A DNA stretch of 64,000 nucleotides. Source: Agarophyton chilense. Its lineage: Eukaryota > Rhodophyta > Florideophyceae > Gracilariales > Gracilariaceae. The notes beneath the pieces were generated by a model. It searched no databases and was not told the DNA's origin. It worked only from the letters and a program-made list of their open reading frames with translations. The stretch covers positions 1,116,001-1,180,000 of the forward strand of contig JARGXX010000138.1 in the NCBI GenBank assembly GCA_030374765.1, given 5' to 3'. The stretch's first letter is position 1, and each line of letters opens with the position of its first letter. The translations under genes were made by a program, and so were the position numbers. Below are positions 42,401 to 53,134 of this stretch, one piece after another.

Positions 42401-43840
42401 AAAGAAGACTCAAAACTGTCAGGAACATGGTACTTGGATTCAGGAGTATCATTTCACATGACAAACAATCAATGGTGGTTTGTACCTAACCGTGTAGAGA
42501 AAATTGACCCCGTTACGATTAGACTTGGGGATGGAACCAAAGTCACTTCAAACATAAAAGGAAATGTTGGAATTCACAAAACTGGAAATAAAAAACCTGA
42601 CGTTTTAAAAATCTTTGATGTACTGCATGTACATGGAATTGTTGTTATGATTTTATCTATTGGACAAATCGATGAACGTGGTCATACTGTTCACTTTCAA
42701 AAAAGGGTCATGCAGAATAATTTCAAAACATAACAAGGAAAGAATTTTTAACTTTCAAAAGAAATCATGAACGTACGGTTTCAAAGCCTTCAAAACTGAG
42801 CAAAATTTTTTTTTCGCATTCGGTGCCGCACAGGAAAGCTTTGAATTATGGCATGCTGGACTAGAACACACTGGAGAATCAGTTTTAAATCAAATAATTT
42901 CAAAACAAACTGCTACTGGAATAACAACGAAACTAGAACCAACGAAGGAAAAGTCCTGCAAGGGATGCGTCTTATAAAAAATGGTTTCAAAGTCATTAAA
43001 CCTCTTAATGACTTTCAAGCAAAATCAAAACTGGAATTAATACACAAAGACCTCTGTGGTACAATGAAAACTCTGTCAAAAGGAGGAAGATCTTATTTTA
43101 TCACGTTCACAGATGATTACACTAGAAAATCTTAAGTGTATTTCATGAAAAAAACGAAGGAATTTATTGAAATGGCTCAGAATCAAACTGGACTTTCTGT
43201 CAAAAGAATTTTCAGTGACAGAGAGGGAGAATATATATCTAAAGAACTTCAAAATCTTTTTAAATCAAAAGGAATTCTTCATGAGCCTACAGCTGCTCAC
43301 TAACCGCCACAAAATGGAAGTTCAGAAAGACTAAATAGAACACTATGTGAAACAGCTCGTTGTATGCTTTATTACCTCAATGTTTCATTATTTCAACCCA
43401 AATTTTAAAAGACATGAGTCCTGACAAGAAATGGTCTGGAAAGAAGCCGAATCTTTCCAATCTAAGAGTTTTTGAATGTATGGCCTACATTTTTATTCCA
43501 AAGGAAAAGCGAAAAAAATGGGATACTAAATCAAGACTATGCACTTTTATTCGATATGACGGAAAAAACTACAGATTCATGGACAACAGTACAGAAAGGC
43601 TTACAGTAAGCGCAAATGCACAGGTTTTAGAGCTCCCAAAAGACAAAGTTTTGGAAGTGAACGCAGAAGAAAACAACGTCGACCAACAACATGAAGAAAA
43701 CAGTTCAACCACAGAAGATATTCATGAACCAAGAAATCAAAACGACAAAAATTTAGAAACAAATCAAATCGTCCAAAAAGTGATCCACAAGAGTCAAAAA
43801 GACACCAGCATGGTTGACGTAAGAGCATGCTGAAGAAGAT
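42401..43840 (+). pseudogene. Copia protease-integrase remnant
   Basis: Protease reads WYLDSGVSFHMTNNQ with a standard Asp-Ser-Gly. Integrase pieces include LIHKDLCGTMKTLSKGGRSY (first Asp), FSDREGEYISKEL (second Asp) and PPQNGSSERLNRTLCETAR (Glu), with stops between. The C-terminal stretch (FECMAYIFIPKEKRKKWDTKS) is the Copia-type integrase tail. Confidence 0.75.
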
Positions 43841-45420
43841 GGAAATAATACTACAAGAGCAGTTATGATTTTAGTAGATGAAATGGAACCTAAATCTTTT
43901 AAAGAAGCAGTCACAGTATCTGAAAAAAATTATTGGACCACTGCAATGGAAAAAGAAATAAATTCTCCCATGAAAAAGAATACATGAACTCTGGTACCGA
44001 AGAAAGCTGGAACGCATATTCTTGCGCTAAAATGGATTTATAAAATTAAACCAAAAACAGGAAACCAAGAAAAAAATTTAAAGCACGACTGGTCTGCAGG
44101 GGTTTTCGACAAAAAATGGAATGGATTATTCTGAAATATATGCACCGGTTGTAAGAATGGCCTCTTCACGAATGATGCTCCCACTTTCCATGCAGTTTGA
44201 AATGCATATTAGTCAAATAGATGTCAAAAACGCATTTCTAAATGGTGTCCTAGAAGAAAAACTATAGATGGAGCAACCAGAAGGATTTAAAAGCACAAAA
44301 TATCCTATGCATGTTTGCAAATTGCAGAAATCTATATTATAATTTTACACAGGCTCGAAAAGCTTGGTTCCAAGTAGTTTTTTCGGTACTCGAAGAGATG
44401 GAATTTGCAAAATGCAACGCAAATAATGGAATCTGTGATAGAAATATAAGTGAAACTCTCATATTTATTTCTTTGTATGTAGATGACCTCATCATCTTTA
44501 TTGCAGACATTGGAACAATGAAGTTCGTCAAATCAAAATTGGGCTCACATTTTTGTATGAAAAACCTGGGGAAAAATATGTCATGTTCTTGGAATCGAAG
44601 TAGAGTACAACATGAAAGAAGGAAAAATGAAATTATCGCAGAAACAGTATTCGGAAACTGTTTTAAAAAATTTTGGTACGGAACACAGCGAACCCATTCA
44701 AACCCCTCTAGAACCTAAAAAGGTATTTTTAAAACCGAAAGAAATGGTAACAGGAATGGAATCAATTCCGTATCGAGAATTAATTGGATCTATCATGTAT
44801 TTGATAACTGGAACGAGACCAGACTTGGCTTATGCCATTACTACTCTAAGCCAATATCCTAACAACTTTTCTAATGAGCATTGGGCTGCTTGCAAAAGGG
44901 TATTACGCTATGTACAGAAAACAAAATATCTGTATTTATTATATGCGAGAAAAGAAAACAACACTGTAGAAATATTTAGTGATGCAAGTTGGGGAAATAC
45001 AGAAGAACGAAAAACAATTTCAGAATATGCCAGCTACTATGGAAGTTGTTTAAAATCGTGGAGCAGCCATAAGCAAAACTGTGTTTCTTTATCAAATACA
45101 GAAACAGAATTTATTGCATTAAGCGAAGCAGTTAAAGAAGAAAAATGGCTATCGAAACTAGTTTATGAAATGAAAAATGCCACATTTACACCAGGAACCA
45201 TGTGTGTGAACAATCAGTCAGAAATATCTATTTCTAAGAATGCAGGGAGTTTTGAAAATTGGAAACACGTTGCTAATGAGCATTGTTCTGTTCAAGAATT
45301 TGTGCAACAAAAATTTATTGAAATCTAAAACTGTCCTACAGAAAACATGATAGCCGATGTTTTTATTAAGGCTCTTCAGAAAACTGAGCACGAACGATTT
45401 ATGCAAATGCTTGGACTTTA
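43840..45420 (+). pseudogene. Copia RT-RNase H remnant
   Basis: RT motif A is QIDVKNAFLNGVLEEKL and the catalytic box is FISLYVDDLIIF (YVDD kept). RNase H gives EIFSDASWGNTEE, SLSNTETEFIALSEA and a final NCPTENMIADVFIKAL. RNase H is open from 44612 to 45328 and then meets a stop before its last block. Frameshifts in RT make it inactive. Confidence 0.78.
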
Positions 45421-45446
45421 GCAGTTTAAAAGTTGAGAATGGTAGT

Positions 45447-45707
45447 TGTAGAAACCTCTAGAAGGTTCCAGAATGTCACGGAAAACTGCTTTAAGTAATA
45501 GAAGTATTTAGAAGACTCTAGAAGCTTCTATAGAACTTCATGTAGAAAAAGCAAGAACTATCTTAGAACAAAATGATATGCGTCTAGAACAATTTATAAG
45601 TGCTTTGAAGAAATATAAAAGAACAGAAGAGCAGAGACTGAGTCGAGAAAAGCGAACTGCAGTCAACACTTCTCAGAATTATCCGCGTTCGAGTGTTACT
45701 TATTCCA
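45447..45707 (+). repeat. 3' LTR (heat-shock Copia)
   Basis: Starts TGTAGAAACC and ends TATTCCA, 261 bp. The three-unit heat-shock element is conserved at 45460-45474 and the TATA box at 45614-45620. No primer site follows, as expected for a 3' LTR. Confidence 0.85.
45450..45474 (+). promoter_or_regulatory. Heat-shock element in 3' LTR
   Basis: AGAAGGTTCCAGAAT is kept unchanged from the 5' LTR although the surrounding LTR sequence has diverged. Confidence 0.7.
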
Positions 45708-45813
45708 TAACATCTTAATCTCGGGATACAGAAGAAAGCAGTCGTACGAAGCATGTATTTCAGAGAAAATCAAATATCTGATATCCCTAACCAGTAAACT
45801 AAAACATCGGGGC

Positions 45814-45960
45814 TGTGACGAGGAAGGTGGTCTCACTTTACTCCCAGCAACGGCGACGGCGTCCTGGTACTATCTAGATCTGGAGTGTACGTGTGCTGCG
45901 TGTGTGCGGTCTGGCTAGAGTTCGGACTGTACATCAGCGTGGAAAGTGTGCGGTCTGGCA
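45814..45960 (-). repeat. 3' LTR of outer Copia (147 bp)
   Basis: Coding-strand start TGCCAGACCGCACAC follows a purine tract (GGGCCGGGGAC) and ends CCTCGTCACA. It contains two direct copies of GTGCGGTCTGGC 44 bp apart (45904 and 45948). Confidence 0.8.
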
Positions 45961-45969
45961 GTCCCCGGC

Positions 45970-47114
45970 CCGCTGATGGCAGTCCGTGCTGGTGGGAGTA
46001 CGATGTTCAGAGACGTTCGAAGAGAACGGAAGCGTTGTGCATTCAGGGGGTATTATGAGGACATCTGCAAGCATAGACACGCTAGGGATGTGTTCAATAT
46101 TGATGCACTGGCTCTCCACAAGGTCGTGCAGGAAATGGTGGAGGAGATCAATATAGTTACGGTGTTTGGTAGGGGCAGTTTGACGAGAAACCTGGATAGC
46201 GGCTTTGTTCTCGACGAGGAGAGGGATGGCGGTGGTTGGAGCTTGTTGAATGTCCGATAGGAGACGTTGAAGCCACAGGGATTGCTATGCTGCGGAGGAC
46301 GCTGATAGATATTCGGCCTCGCACGGGGACATGGCCACTGTTCTCTGTTTGGTGGATTGCCACATGATAGGGCTTCGCGTGAGGATGTGGACGATGCCGG
46401 TGTAAGGTTTTCGGTTGGAGGAATTTGCGAAGCCTGCGTCAGCGTACGAGGTAAGCTGTTCAAAAGATAGCGATTTGTAGTGTTTGCCATGTGTCTGTGA
46501 TCTCCCCAAGTACTTTAAAAGATAGCGTAGTTGACCCCAATGGGTATGTGATGTTGTATGCATAGCGGCAGCGAGGCGACTAACTGAATATGCGATGTCG
46601 GGGCGGGTTGAGTCTGCGGGGAATCGGAGCTACCCGACTGTTTGGCGGAAGATGAAAGATTTGTCGGTCTGGAGGGGGTCTGATGGTTTTGAGGACGCTG
46701 AGCTCTGTGTTTCGACGTATGGTGTGGGCTTTGGATTGCAATCTTGAAGCCCATGTTTCTCAAGTATGGTGCAGATGGTATGTGGCTGAGAGATATGAAT
46801 GGAGCCATCGGCGAGTCGTTCAATGTGCCAATTGAGGAAGAGTTTGGGCTCGAGAATACGGCGTATACTTTATCGGCTTTGCAGTGTGGTATATAGAATG
46901 TCTATGATTTTCTTGGATAATGCGGCAACGAAAAAGTCACCTATCGTGATGGTTATATAAATAGACCCTTCCGGTGTATGGCGAAAGAAGAGATAAGGAT
47001 CACTGTCTGTTCGTTCGTATTGTGAAGATTGCAGGAACTTGGTTAAGGCATCAAAGTAGATATGGGAAGCAGGGGGGGGGTGCCATATTAATTGCCAATC
47101 AATCTGCCTGCTTT
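45970..47114 (-). pseudogene. Outer Copia RT-RNase H, distal part
   Basis: On the minus strand, AGRLIGN followed by a stop lies directly left of the nested insertion. Then come an RT thumb region in several frames, LRYLLKYLGRSQTHGKHY, and RNase H (SYADAGFANSSNRKPYTG; VAMSPCEAEYLSASSAA; IEHIPSVSMLADVL). It is the downstream half of the RT that begins at 51757. Confidence 0.72.
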
Positions 47115-47119
47115 GAATG

Positions 47120-47212
47120 TGTCAAACATTACAATGCAAGGACGCACTTAAGCGGCGCACAAGCGACGACGATAGCGACAAGTAAAGAAGGAGGCAGAGT
47201 CTTCCTCTCACA
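47120..47212 (+). repeat. 5' LTR of nested Copia (93 bp, deleted)
   Basis: It begins TGTCAAACATT and ends TCTCACA. Compared with the 3' LTR it lacks about 45 bp right after the first TGT and has three extra bases (AAGCGGCGCAC). Confidence 0.85.
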
Positions 47213-47226
47213 GGTTATGCGCCCAT
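47213..47226 (+). other. Primer-binding site, mutated half-tRNA type
   Basis: GGTTATGCGCCCAT directly follows the 5' LTR. It matches the initiator tRNA-Met anticodon-arm complement GGTTATGGGCCCAG with two mismatches. Confidence 0.7.
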
Positions 47227-47452
47227 TCGCTGCCACTGCCGCACACATAATCGTAGTCAATCCCAACCCTCTCTCCATACCTCCGCTAGCACCACGAATT
47301 CGAACGACTAACGCACCCTCCGTCGAGCACGACGGCAACACAACAAAGACATTACTGAAATAACCACCGAACTATACCACAATACCCTCACCGAACAAAA
47401 CGACACTCACGTCCCACAAGATAACACGCACCAACCACATTCATACCACAAC

Positions 47453-49167
47453 ATGGACACAGAGCGCCCACCCAAACTCCCAGAGCTTGACCCCTCGAAC
47501 TACGAACCTTGGTCATTGGCATTAGAAACATACGCCATCACGATCAAGCCACACCGCACATTACAGGAAACCCTCCAGAACCAACTGATCCCGCTGACCT
47601 TGACGCATACACAACGAAAAAGTCAAAACTGCTATCGGCAGTACTTAGTAGTGTCCCAGCTCATGTTCTAGGACTTCTTTTGGTACCAGATGATCGACCT
47701 ACACCGCATGACATCATCAGATCCATCAAACAACTCATTGATCAGTCAACAAAGGACGACCACCGCTTTCTGAAGATCGAGGCGGAAAATGTCACATTCA
47801 CAAACGACACCACCATAGAAGATTATGCCAAGGCACAGATAGCTATTCGCAAAAAAATGATCGCCGCCAGGTACCCTAACATTAAAGAGGAAGAAACCAC
47901 CGTCGAATTCGTCATCCACGGTTTGCGCAAGAACGGCACACTGAACTCCATCTTCGGCCCCATTCTCATTCAGAAACCAAAAACAGTGAAACAATTCCTC
48001 CACACATTAAAAGAACTGCAAACGCTTTACCAACCGATTCATGGACCCACACCGCAAGCATCGTCTTCCAAATCCTTCACGGGTGACTATTCTCCGTACC
48101 GCTTCACCGGGGACTATCGTGGCAGGGGGAGTTATCGCCGCCCCTTTCGACCTTATCGACGTCCCGCATACACCCCACGACGTCTCCCGCCTGGCTTCAC
48201 TCCATGCCGATTCCACACTTCACTAGGCATACAATCAATTCACACCGACGAAGAATGCAACGACCGTCGACACCCCAAATATCGCATGAAGCCACAGGCC
48301 CATTACACAGACCTTCAGGGAAGCTATCCCTTATACCCTCCGCCATCTTCTTACCAGCATCCACAATTCAATCCAGCTCCAACACCACTTCCATCGTCAT
48401 CCACCCCCGTCGACAACTCCTCCGATCTCGACAACAATCCTCACAGTACGTTTTTGCTAGACAGTGGAGCTCACCCGACGCATATCAGCACTCACACTCC
48501 CTCCATGCAACCCCTCTCGCACACTGTACTAACCAACACCGCCACGAACTCTAAGACGCCATGCACACATCATGGGAAGATCAAAATCCAACCGAACCAC
48601 AGTAACCGCACCATATCCGTTTATGCAGTAGCCAATCGACACATCAAGCATAACCTCTTGTCCGTCAACGACTTAGCCAACACATACGGACTAGTTACGT
48701 TCACTTTTCATGCCGGGTACATAATCGACACACATCGATACCCCCCGAATATAGTAGCTCAAGCTCCATGGCGGAACAATCAATACCAATTTAAGGGAAA
48801 TCTCGGCACAGCATACAACTCTCGCATGCTAGGTCATAAACCACACAAAAAATCAAAACCTGATCGTAACATACCATGTTTACCATCACATCCCACCACC
48901 TTCACATCACGACCAACCAGTCGAACAACACCAAAATCAAGTGCTACATCCTCACCAGTCACGGTGGACCTTCCGAAACAACAGAGTACACGTCTCCTCT
49001 CCAAATTATCAAATCCCCACAGAGCCTCGGTTCGCACAAGCCCACAGAATCTCCTATACAACTGGTACATACGCCTAAATCACGCTCACCGCCAAAATAG
49101 CCACAACCGCGGGTCTAGGCCTCATTCCGAACATGCCGCAAAAGTTACTACACAACGCCATCATTAG
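47453..49167 (+). pseudogene. Nested Copia gag-protease
   Basis: The natural start is probably MDTERPPKLPELDPSNYEPW at 47453, which shifts near 47520 into the long open frame 47509-49167. Gag ends in Arg/Tyr-rich RGRGSYRRPFRPYRRP. A CHHC-like zinc motif follows (CRFHTSLGIQSIHTDEEC, Cys-x2-His-x8-His-x4-Cys). Protease is FLLDSGAHPTHISTH (Asp-Ser-Gly). The frame then enters the integrase N-terminus (NWYIRLNHAHRQ) and shifts near 49100. One or two repairs from intact, so it is not very old. Confidence 0.8.
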
Positions 49168-50220
49168 CTGCAGCGCATGTCAGCACGCCAAACTCCACCC
49201 AACAGCGCACAAACGCAAAACGCACCAACACAAAACAGGAGTATATATCAGCTCTGATACTTGTGGACCAATATCCCCCACGTCCACTCATGGCAACAAC
49301 CACCTCCTTCTCCTAATCTGCGCAGCAAGCCGCTTTGCAATAGGGCATTTCATCAAAGACCGCAAAGACATCCCGAAACACATAGATGAAAGTCTGCACC
49401 ACATCCGCCATCGTATGAATCATCCACTACATGATTTTCGAACTGACAATGCAAAAGAATACACATCCCACAAGATGCAAAACATATACGCCAAATACAA
49501 AGTCCAACACCACCTTAGGACCCCACATCAACCACAGGAAAATTCCATAGCAGAACGCTTCAATCGAACGATCATGAATTCAGTACGTGCCCTCCTTCAC
49601 ACGGAAAAGCTCGGCCAAGAGTACTGGGAAGACGCCGCGAGGGACGCACTGTTCAAATACAACTTGATTCACCACACAGACATAGGCACATCACCATGCT
49701 ACATGTGGTACGGTATCAAACCGCAGCTGCAACACATTTTCACTTTCGGACAATTAGGCACCATTCCAATATACTCACCGAAGAAAAAGCTCGATGCTCG
49801 CGCTGCCCCAGCACGATATATGTACCCAACCACACTTGAACACATAGTAGTGCTCAACCTTCGCAACAACCAATATCAGGCCCTCCGAGCCAGTGATTTC
49901 CACCCCTATCATCTACAAACGGACCCCGTCAGCACGACCACGCCCGCCTTCAAAGTGAGCACCAAGCGGTCCAGACGTCCACCCCACAAAATTACGCTGG
50001 ACACACCCCCCCCCGGCCACGCTCCCACAAGCCAGGCAGTACCCCGATGCACAAAAGTGGCAAAAAGCGCACGATGACGAACTTCAAAACATAGATCAGT
50101 ACGCCAGCATAAAATGGCTACCAGGCAGTTTTGTTCCGCCCAAGGAATCCATCATTCCCCTAAGGATGCTATATCGATATAAACGATCCGCAGAAGGTCA
50201 CATCTTACAGCGCAAAGCAC
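49133..50220 (+). pseudogene. Nested Copia integrase
   Basis: CSACQHAK is the Cys pair of the zinc domain. The core shows SSDTCGPI (first Asp), FRTDNAKEYTS (second Asp) and PQENSIAERFNRTIMN (Glu). The Copia-type C-terminal region follows (HIFTFGQLGTIPIYSPKKK, RYMYPTTLEHIVVLNL). The frame shifts near 50060 into DDELQNIDQYASIKWLPG, the INT-RT linker, and then into RT. Confidence 0.82.
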
Positions 50221-50239
50221 GCTGCAATCTTGAGATCTA

Positions 50240-51622
50240 ATGAAACCGGGGTTACACTTCGACTCCAAAAACATAACAACCTACACTGCAGATCGCACAA
50301 CACAACGGATGATTATAGCAGCACACGCCGCATATGGTTACCCTCTAGAACCCTTTGATATTCAATCAGCATATCTTCACGAGTCCTACCAATACGAACG
50401 TCCAGTTTATGTCCGACAAATGCCCAAATTCAACGGCACGTACCGACACGAAGGGAAGTACGGACGATTAATAGGAAATCTATACGGCTGTCCACCAGCA
50501 GCGTATTACTACAACCATGGCCTCAAACAGTTTCTCATTAAACTCGGCTACACTGCATCGGAGCATGCTCCCTGCCTGTACACAAAGAAGACATCCACGG
50601 AGCATACAGTCGTTAGCACCACTATTGACGACTTTCTAGTTCTTGGCACAACCCAACAACACATAGACGACTTATACCAACAACTTCTTCGAAAGTATAA
50701 GCTCAAAAGGTTCGGCCCTCCCACCAGGTTCTTAAACTGGACCATAACTCGCACCAACAACGGCAACATCCATGTGGCACAACCCAACAGCATAGACGCT
50801 CTTCTTCAGCAAACAAACATGCAAGACTGCAACCCTTCGCAAACGCCGTACAACTCCTTGGCGCATTTAGATCAACAACCCTCCACCGCACCCCTCACTC
50901 ACGCAGAAGCAACAAGGTACCGCCAGATACTTGGAGAGATTCGTTACATTACCGACAGCACACGCTCGGATCTCATGTACGCGACGAACAGGCTTGCCCA
51001 ACACATGACACACCCGCAAACTCACCACCAACAAGCCCTCAAACCCCTTCTCCGCTATTTGAAAGGCACACGCACCCATGGTCTACTCTACAAACGGATA
51101 ACCCCAAATCCTCAGCAGCTTCTCACGGTCTTCAGCGATGCCGACTTCGCCAATTCCAAAAATCGAAAGTCGATCACAGGCAACGTCCACCTCTTCAATG
51201 ACACACCGATATCTTGGCTGTCAAGAAAACAAAATATAGTAGCGCTCTCCACAACGGAATCGGAATACATAGCAGCGACAAACGCGACACGCCATACAAA
51301 ATGGCTTCGAAACCTTATGAAAGCAACGCCTTTCAAGTCTGACCATCCAACCCCTCATTACATCTACAACAACTCAGCGATACTCATCGCAGAGAACCAG
51401 GCTTCCACAAAACGTAGGAAATACTTTGACCTTCGACATCACTACTTACAACACAACCTTGCTGAGAAACATATCAGGCTGCACCGCACACCCACAGCCC
51501 AAATGCTCGCCGACCTCTTCACGAAGCCTCTTCATAAGGCAAGATTCCAAGAACTTCGCAGACAACTAAACATCCTCCCCAATTCAGCAACAAAATGCGA
51601 CGCAGCAACCGGGGACTGTTAA
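50240..51622 (+). pseudogene. Nested Copia RT-RNase H
   Basis: The open frame has EPFDIQSAYLHESYQYERPVY (motif A, Asp), LIGNLYGCPPAAYY (motif B region) and VVSTTIDDFLVLG (catalytic Asp-Asp). RNase H follows: VFSDADFANSKNRKSITG, VALSTTESEYIAATNAT, YNNSAILIAENQ and QMLADLFTKPLHKARF. This ORF itself is intact, but it is cut off from the upstream INT by a frameshift at about 50230. The stop codon lies within the first bases of the 3' LTR. Confidence 0.85.
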
Positions 51623-51751
51623 ACACCATCATGAACACCTTGCTGCGCCGCATTTCTGAAAAGTCAAACATTACAGTGCAAGGACGCACTTAACCGCACA
51701 AGCGACGACGATAGCGACAAGTAAAGAAGGAGGCAGAGTCTTCCTCTCACA
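51617..51751 (+). repeat. 3' LTR of nested Copia (135 bp)
   Basis: The purine tract ACCGGGGAC precedes TGTTAAACACC. The LTR ends TCTCACA, followed by GAATG. Unusually short for an LTR. Confidence 0.85.
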
Positions 51752-51756
51752 GAATG

Positions 51757-52390
51757 GGTGCTTGTATGTTCCATCGAATCGAGGTAATTTTTGCAAAAAG
51801 ACGGGTGCGCTGTGTTGGTATCGCTCATGGAGAAAGGATGAGGATATGTCGAACTGTTCGATGTGCAGTTTAAATGCAGCGGCGGGGCACATGATGGTGC
51901 GGATTGTCGGGCGTTCGGCAGTGTAAGTGGTTACCTGTTCGTGATTGAAGTGAGTGTACGGCTGCATGCGATCTCCTCGAACGGTGCATCTGGCTTTTTA
52001 CCTGGTTATATCGCCGTTTTCGGAGCGCTTGTATCTGTACCTCATTTTCAAAGGGATGATCGTCGTGTTGGAGGGCATTTCGGAGTTGGGTACCCATTCG
52101 ATAGTCTGTGTGCTGTCCAGTGTGTTTAGGTCTTCATCGTGCGCTGATGCCCATAGCTGGGAATCTAGGTAGTGACGTGCATGTTTGAATGATGACGGAG
52201 GGGGCGTAGACTCGGTGATTGTCGATGGAATGGATATTGGTGGTTGAATGGAGGCTGTGAGCGCTTGTGAGCGGTGGTAGAGGGGGTCGATGTGGTGAAG
52301 GTAAGGCTTGAAGTCAATAGAACGCAAGCAGGTGTAATGGTTTGTGCGTAGGTTAAGGGCGACGATGTGCTTTGTTGATGTATTGTGCAT
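51757..52390 (-). pseudogene. Outer Copia RT, proximal part
   Basis: MRYRYKRSENGDITR, a TAA, then KARCTVRGDRMQPYTHF in the same frame. Next is IEQFDISSSFLHERYQHSAPV (motif A, Asp) up to RFDGTYKHPF, where the nested element begins. Continuation at 47114. Confidence 0.78.
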
Positions 52391-53110
52391 AACATTTGCA
52401 GCGTCACCGCGCGCTTCGAATTTCTTCTTGGGGTTGCAGAAGTTGGGAATAGTGCCTAATTGTCCGAAAGCGAAGAGTCATGGAATGATGGGACTGTGCT
52501 TGTGCCAAAGGTGATAAGGAGATTATCCAGTGGTGTCGTGAATGGTGATATTGTACTTGAAGATGACGTCCCGCATGGCGTTTTCCCATAAGGAGTCGTC
52601 GAGTTGTGAGTGATGGAGTGCGGCTCTGGTTGCAGTGACGATGGTCTTATCCTATCGGCTAGGGAATTCTCTTCCGGCTGGTGGGGAGTTTTGGAATGGT
52701 ATTGGACACCATGGAGGTTGTGTAGGCTGTTCATGGCGTTGCTTTGAAATTCACGGGCGTTGTCTGAACGGTAAATAACAGGTGGTTTGCCGTGTTGTGC
52801 GGTGATGAATGTAATTACTGATGGTGTGGTGTGTTTAACGGAGGATAGGTCGGGGATAAAGAAAACGATGAGGTAGCGACTGTGTGCATCTAATAAGTGG
52901 TAAAGCGAAGGTTTCCATGGCGGGAGCGTGGAGAGATTGGGCCACATGGGTCGCTGCTGATATAGAAACCAACGGGGTAGTCATGTTGTCGGCGAGATTG
53001 TGGTTGTGGCCTTTGCTTCGCGGTGGGACAGGAGGAGCATGTGATTGGTGGGGGGTTGTTGCGGAGGGTTTTTGGTAGTATTGGTAGCGTATTCGTTAGC
53101 GCCATTTGCT
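52391..53110 (-). pseudogene. Outer Copia integrase
   Basis: CSSCPTAKQRPQ is the zinc Cys pair. FYISSDPCGPISPRSRHGN gives the first Asp. VIYRSDNAREFQSNAM gives the second Asp, and PHQPEENSLADR is the Glu block before a frameshift. Similar in order to the nested element's integrase. Confidence 0.75.
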
Positions 53111-53134
53111 GGAGTTTGGGTAGATTGGAGTGGT

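Larger units (their letters stand above)
41037..45707 (+). mobile_element. Decayed Copia element with heat-shock-element LTRs
   Basis: LTRs at 41037-41295 and 45447-45707 both begin TGTAGAAACCTCTAGAAGG and end near TTCCA. They are clearly similar but diverged by many substitutions and small indels. Gag, protease, integrase, RT and RNase H remnants follow in Copia order on the plus strand. I could not find a matching 5-bp target-site duplication (flanks TTTGT and TAACA). AT-rich composition sets it apart from its neighbours. Confidence 0.88.
47115..51756 (+). mobile_element. Nested Copia element (inner) with TSD GAATG
   Basis: LTRs at 47120-47212 and 51617-51751 end in CACA and begin TGT. GAATG flanks both sides (47115-47119, 51752-51756). 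Removing the element and one GAATG joins the outer RT in frame (RFDGTYKHPF|KAGRLIGN). The inner element is on the plus strand, opposite to its host. It carries gag-PR, INT and RT-RNase H frames separated by frameshifts. Confidence 0.92.

Noticed and set aside
41032-45712. Target-site duplication for the heat-shock Copia
   Set aside because: Flanks TTTGT and TAACA do not match, even allowing a few bases of shift; either the LTR ends are mis-set or one flank was lost.
47746-48216. Minus-strand frames overlapping the nested Copia gag
   Set aside because: Antisense shadows of a recognisable gag with no motif of their own.
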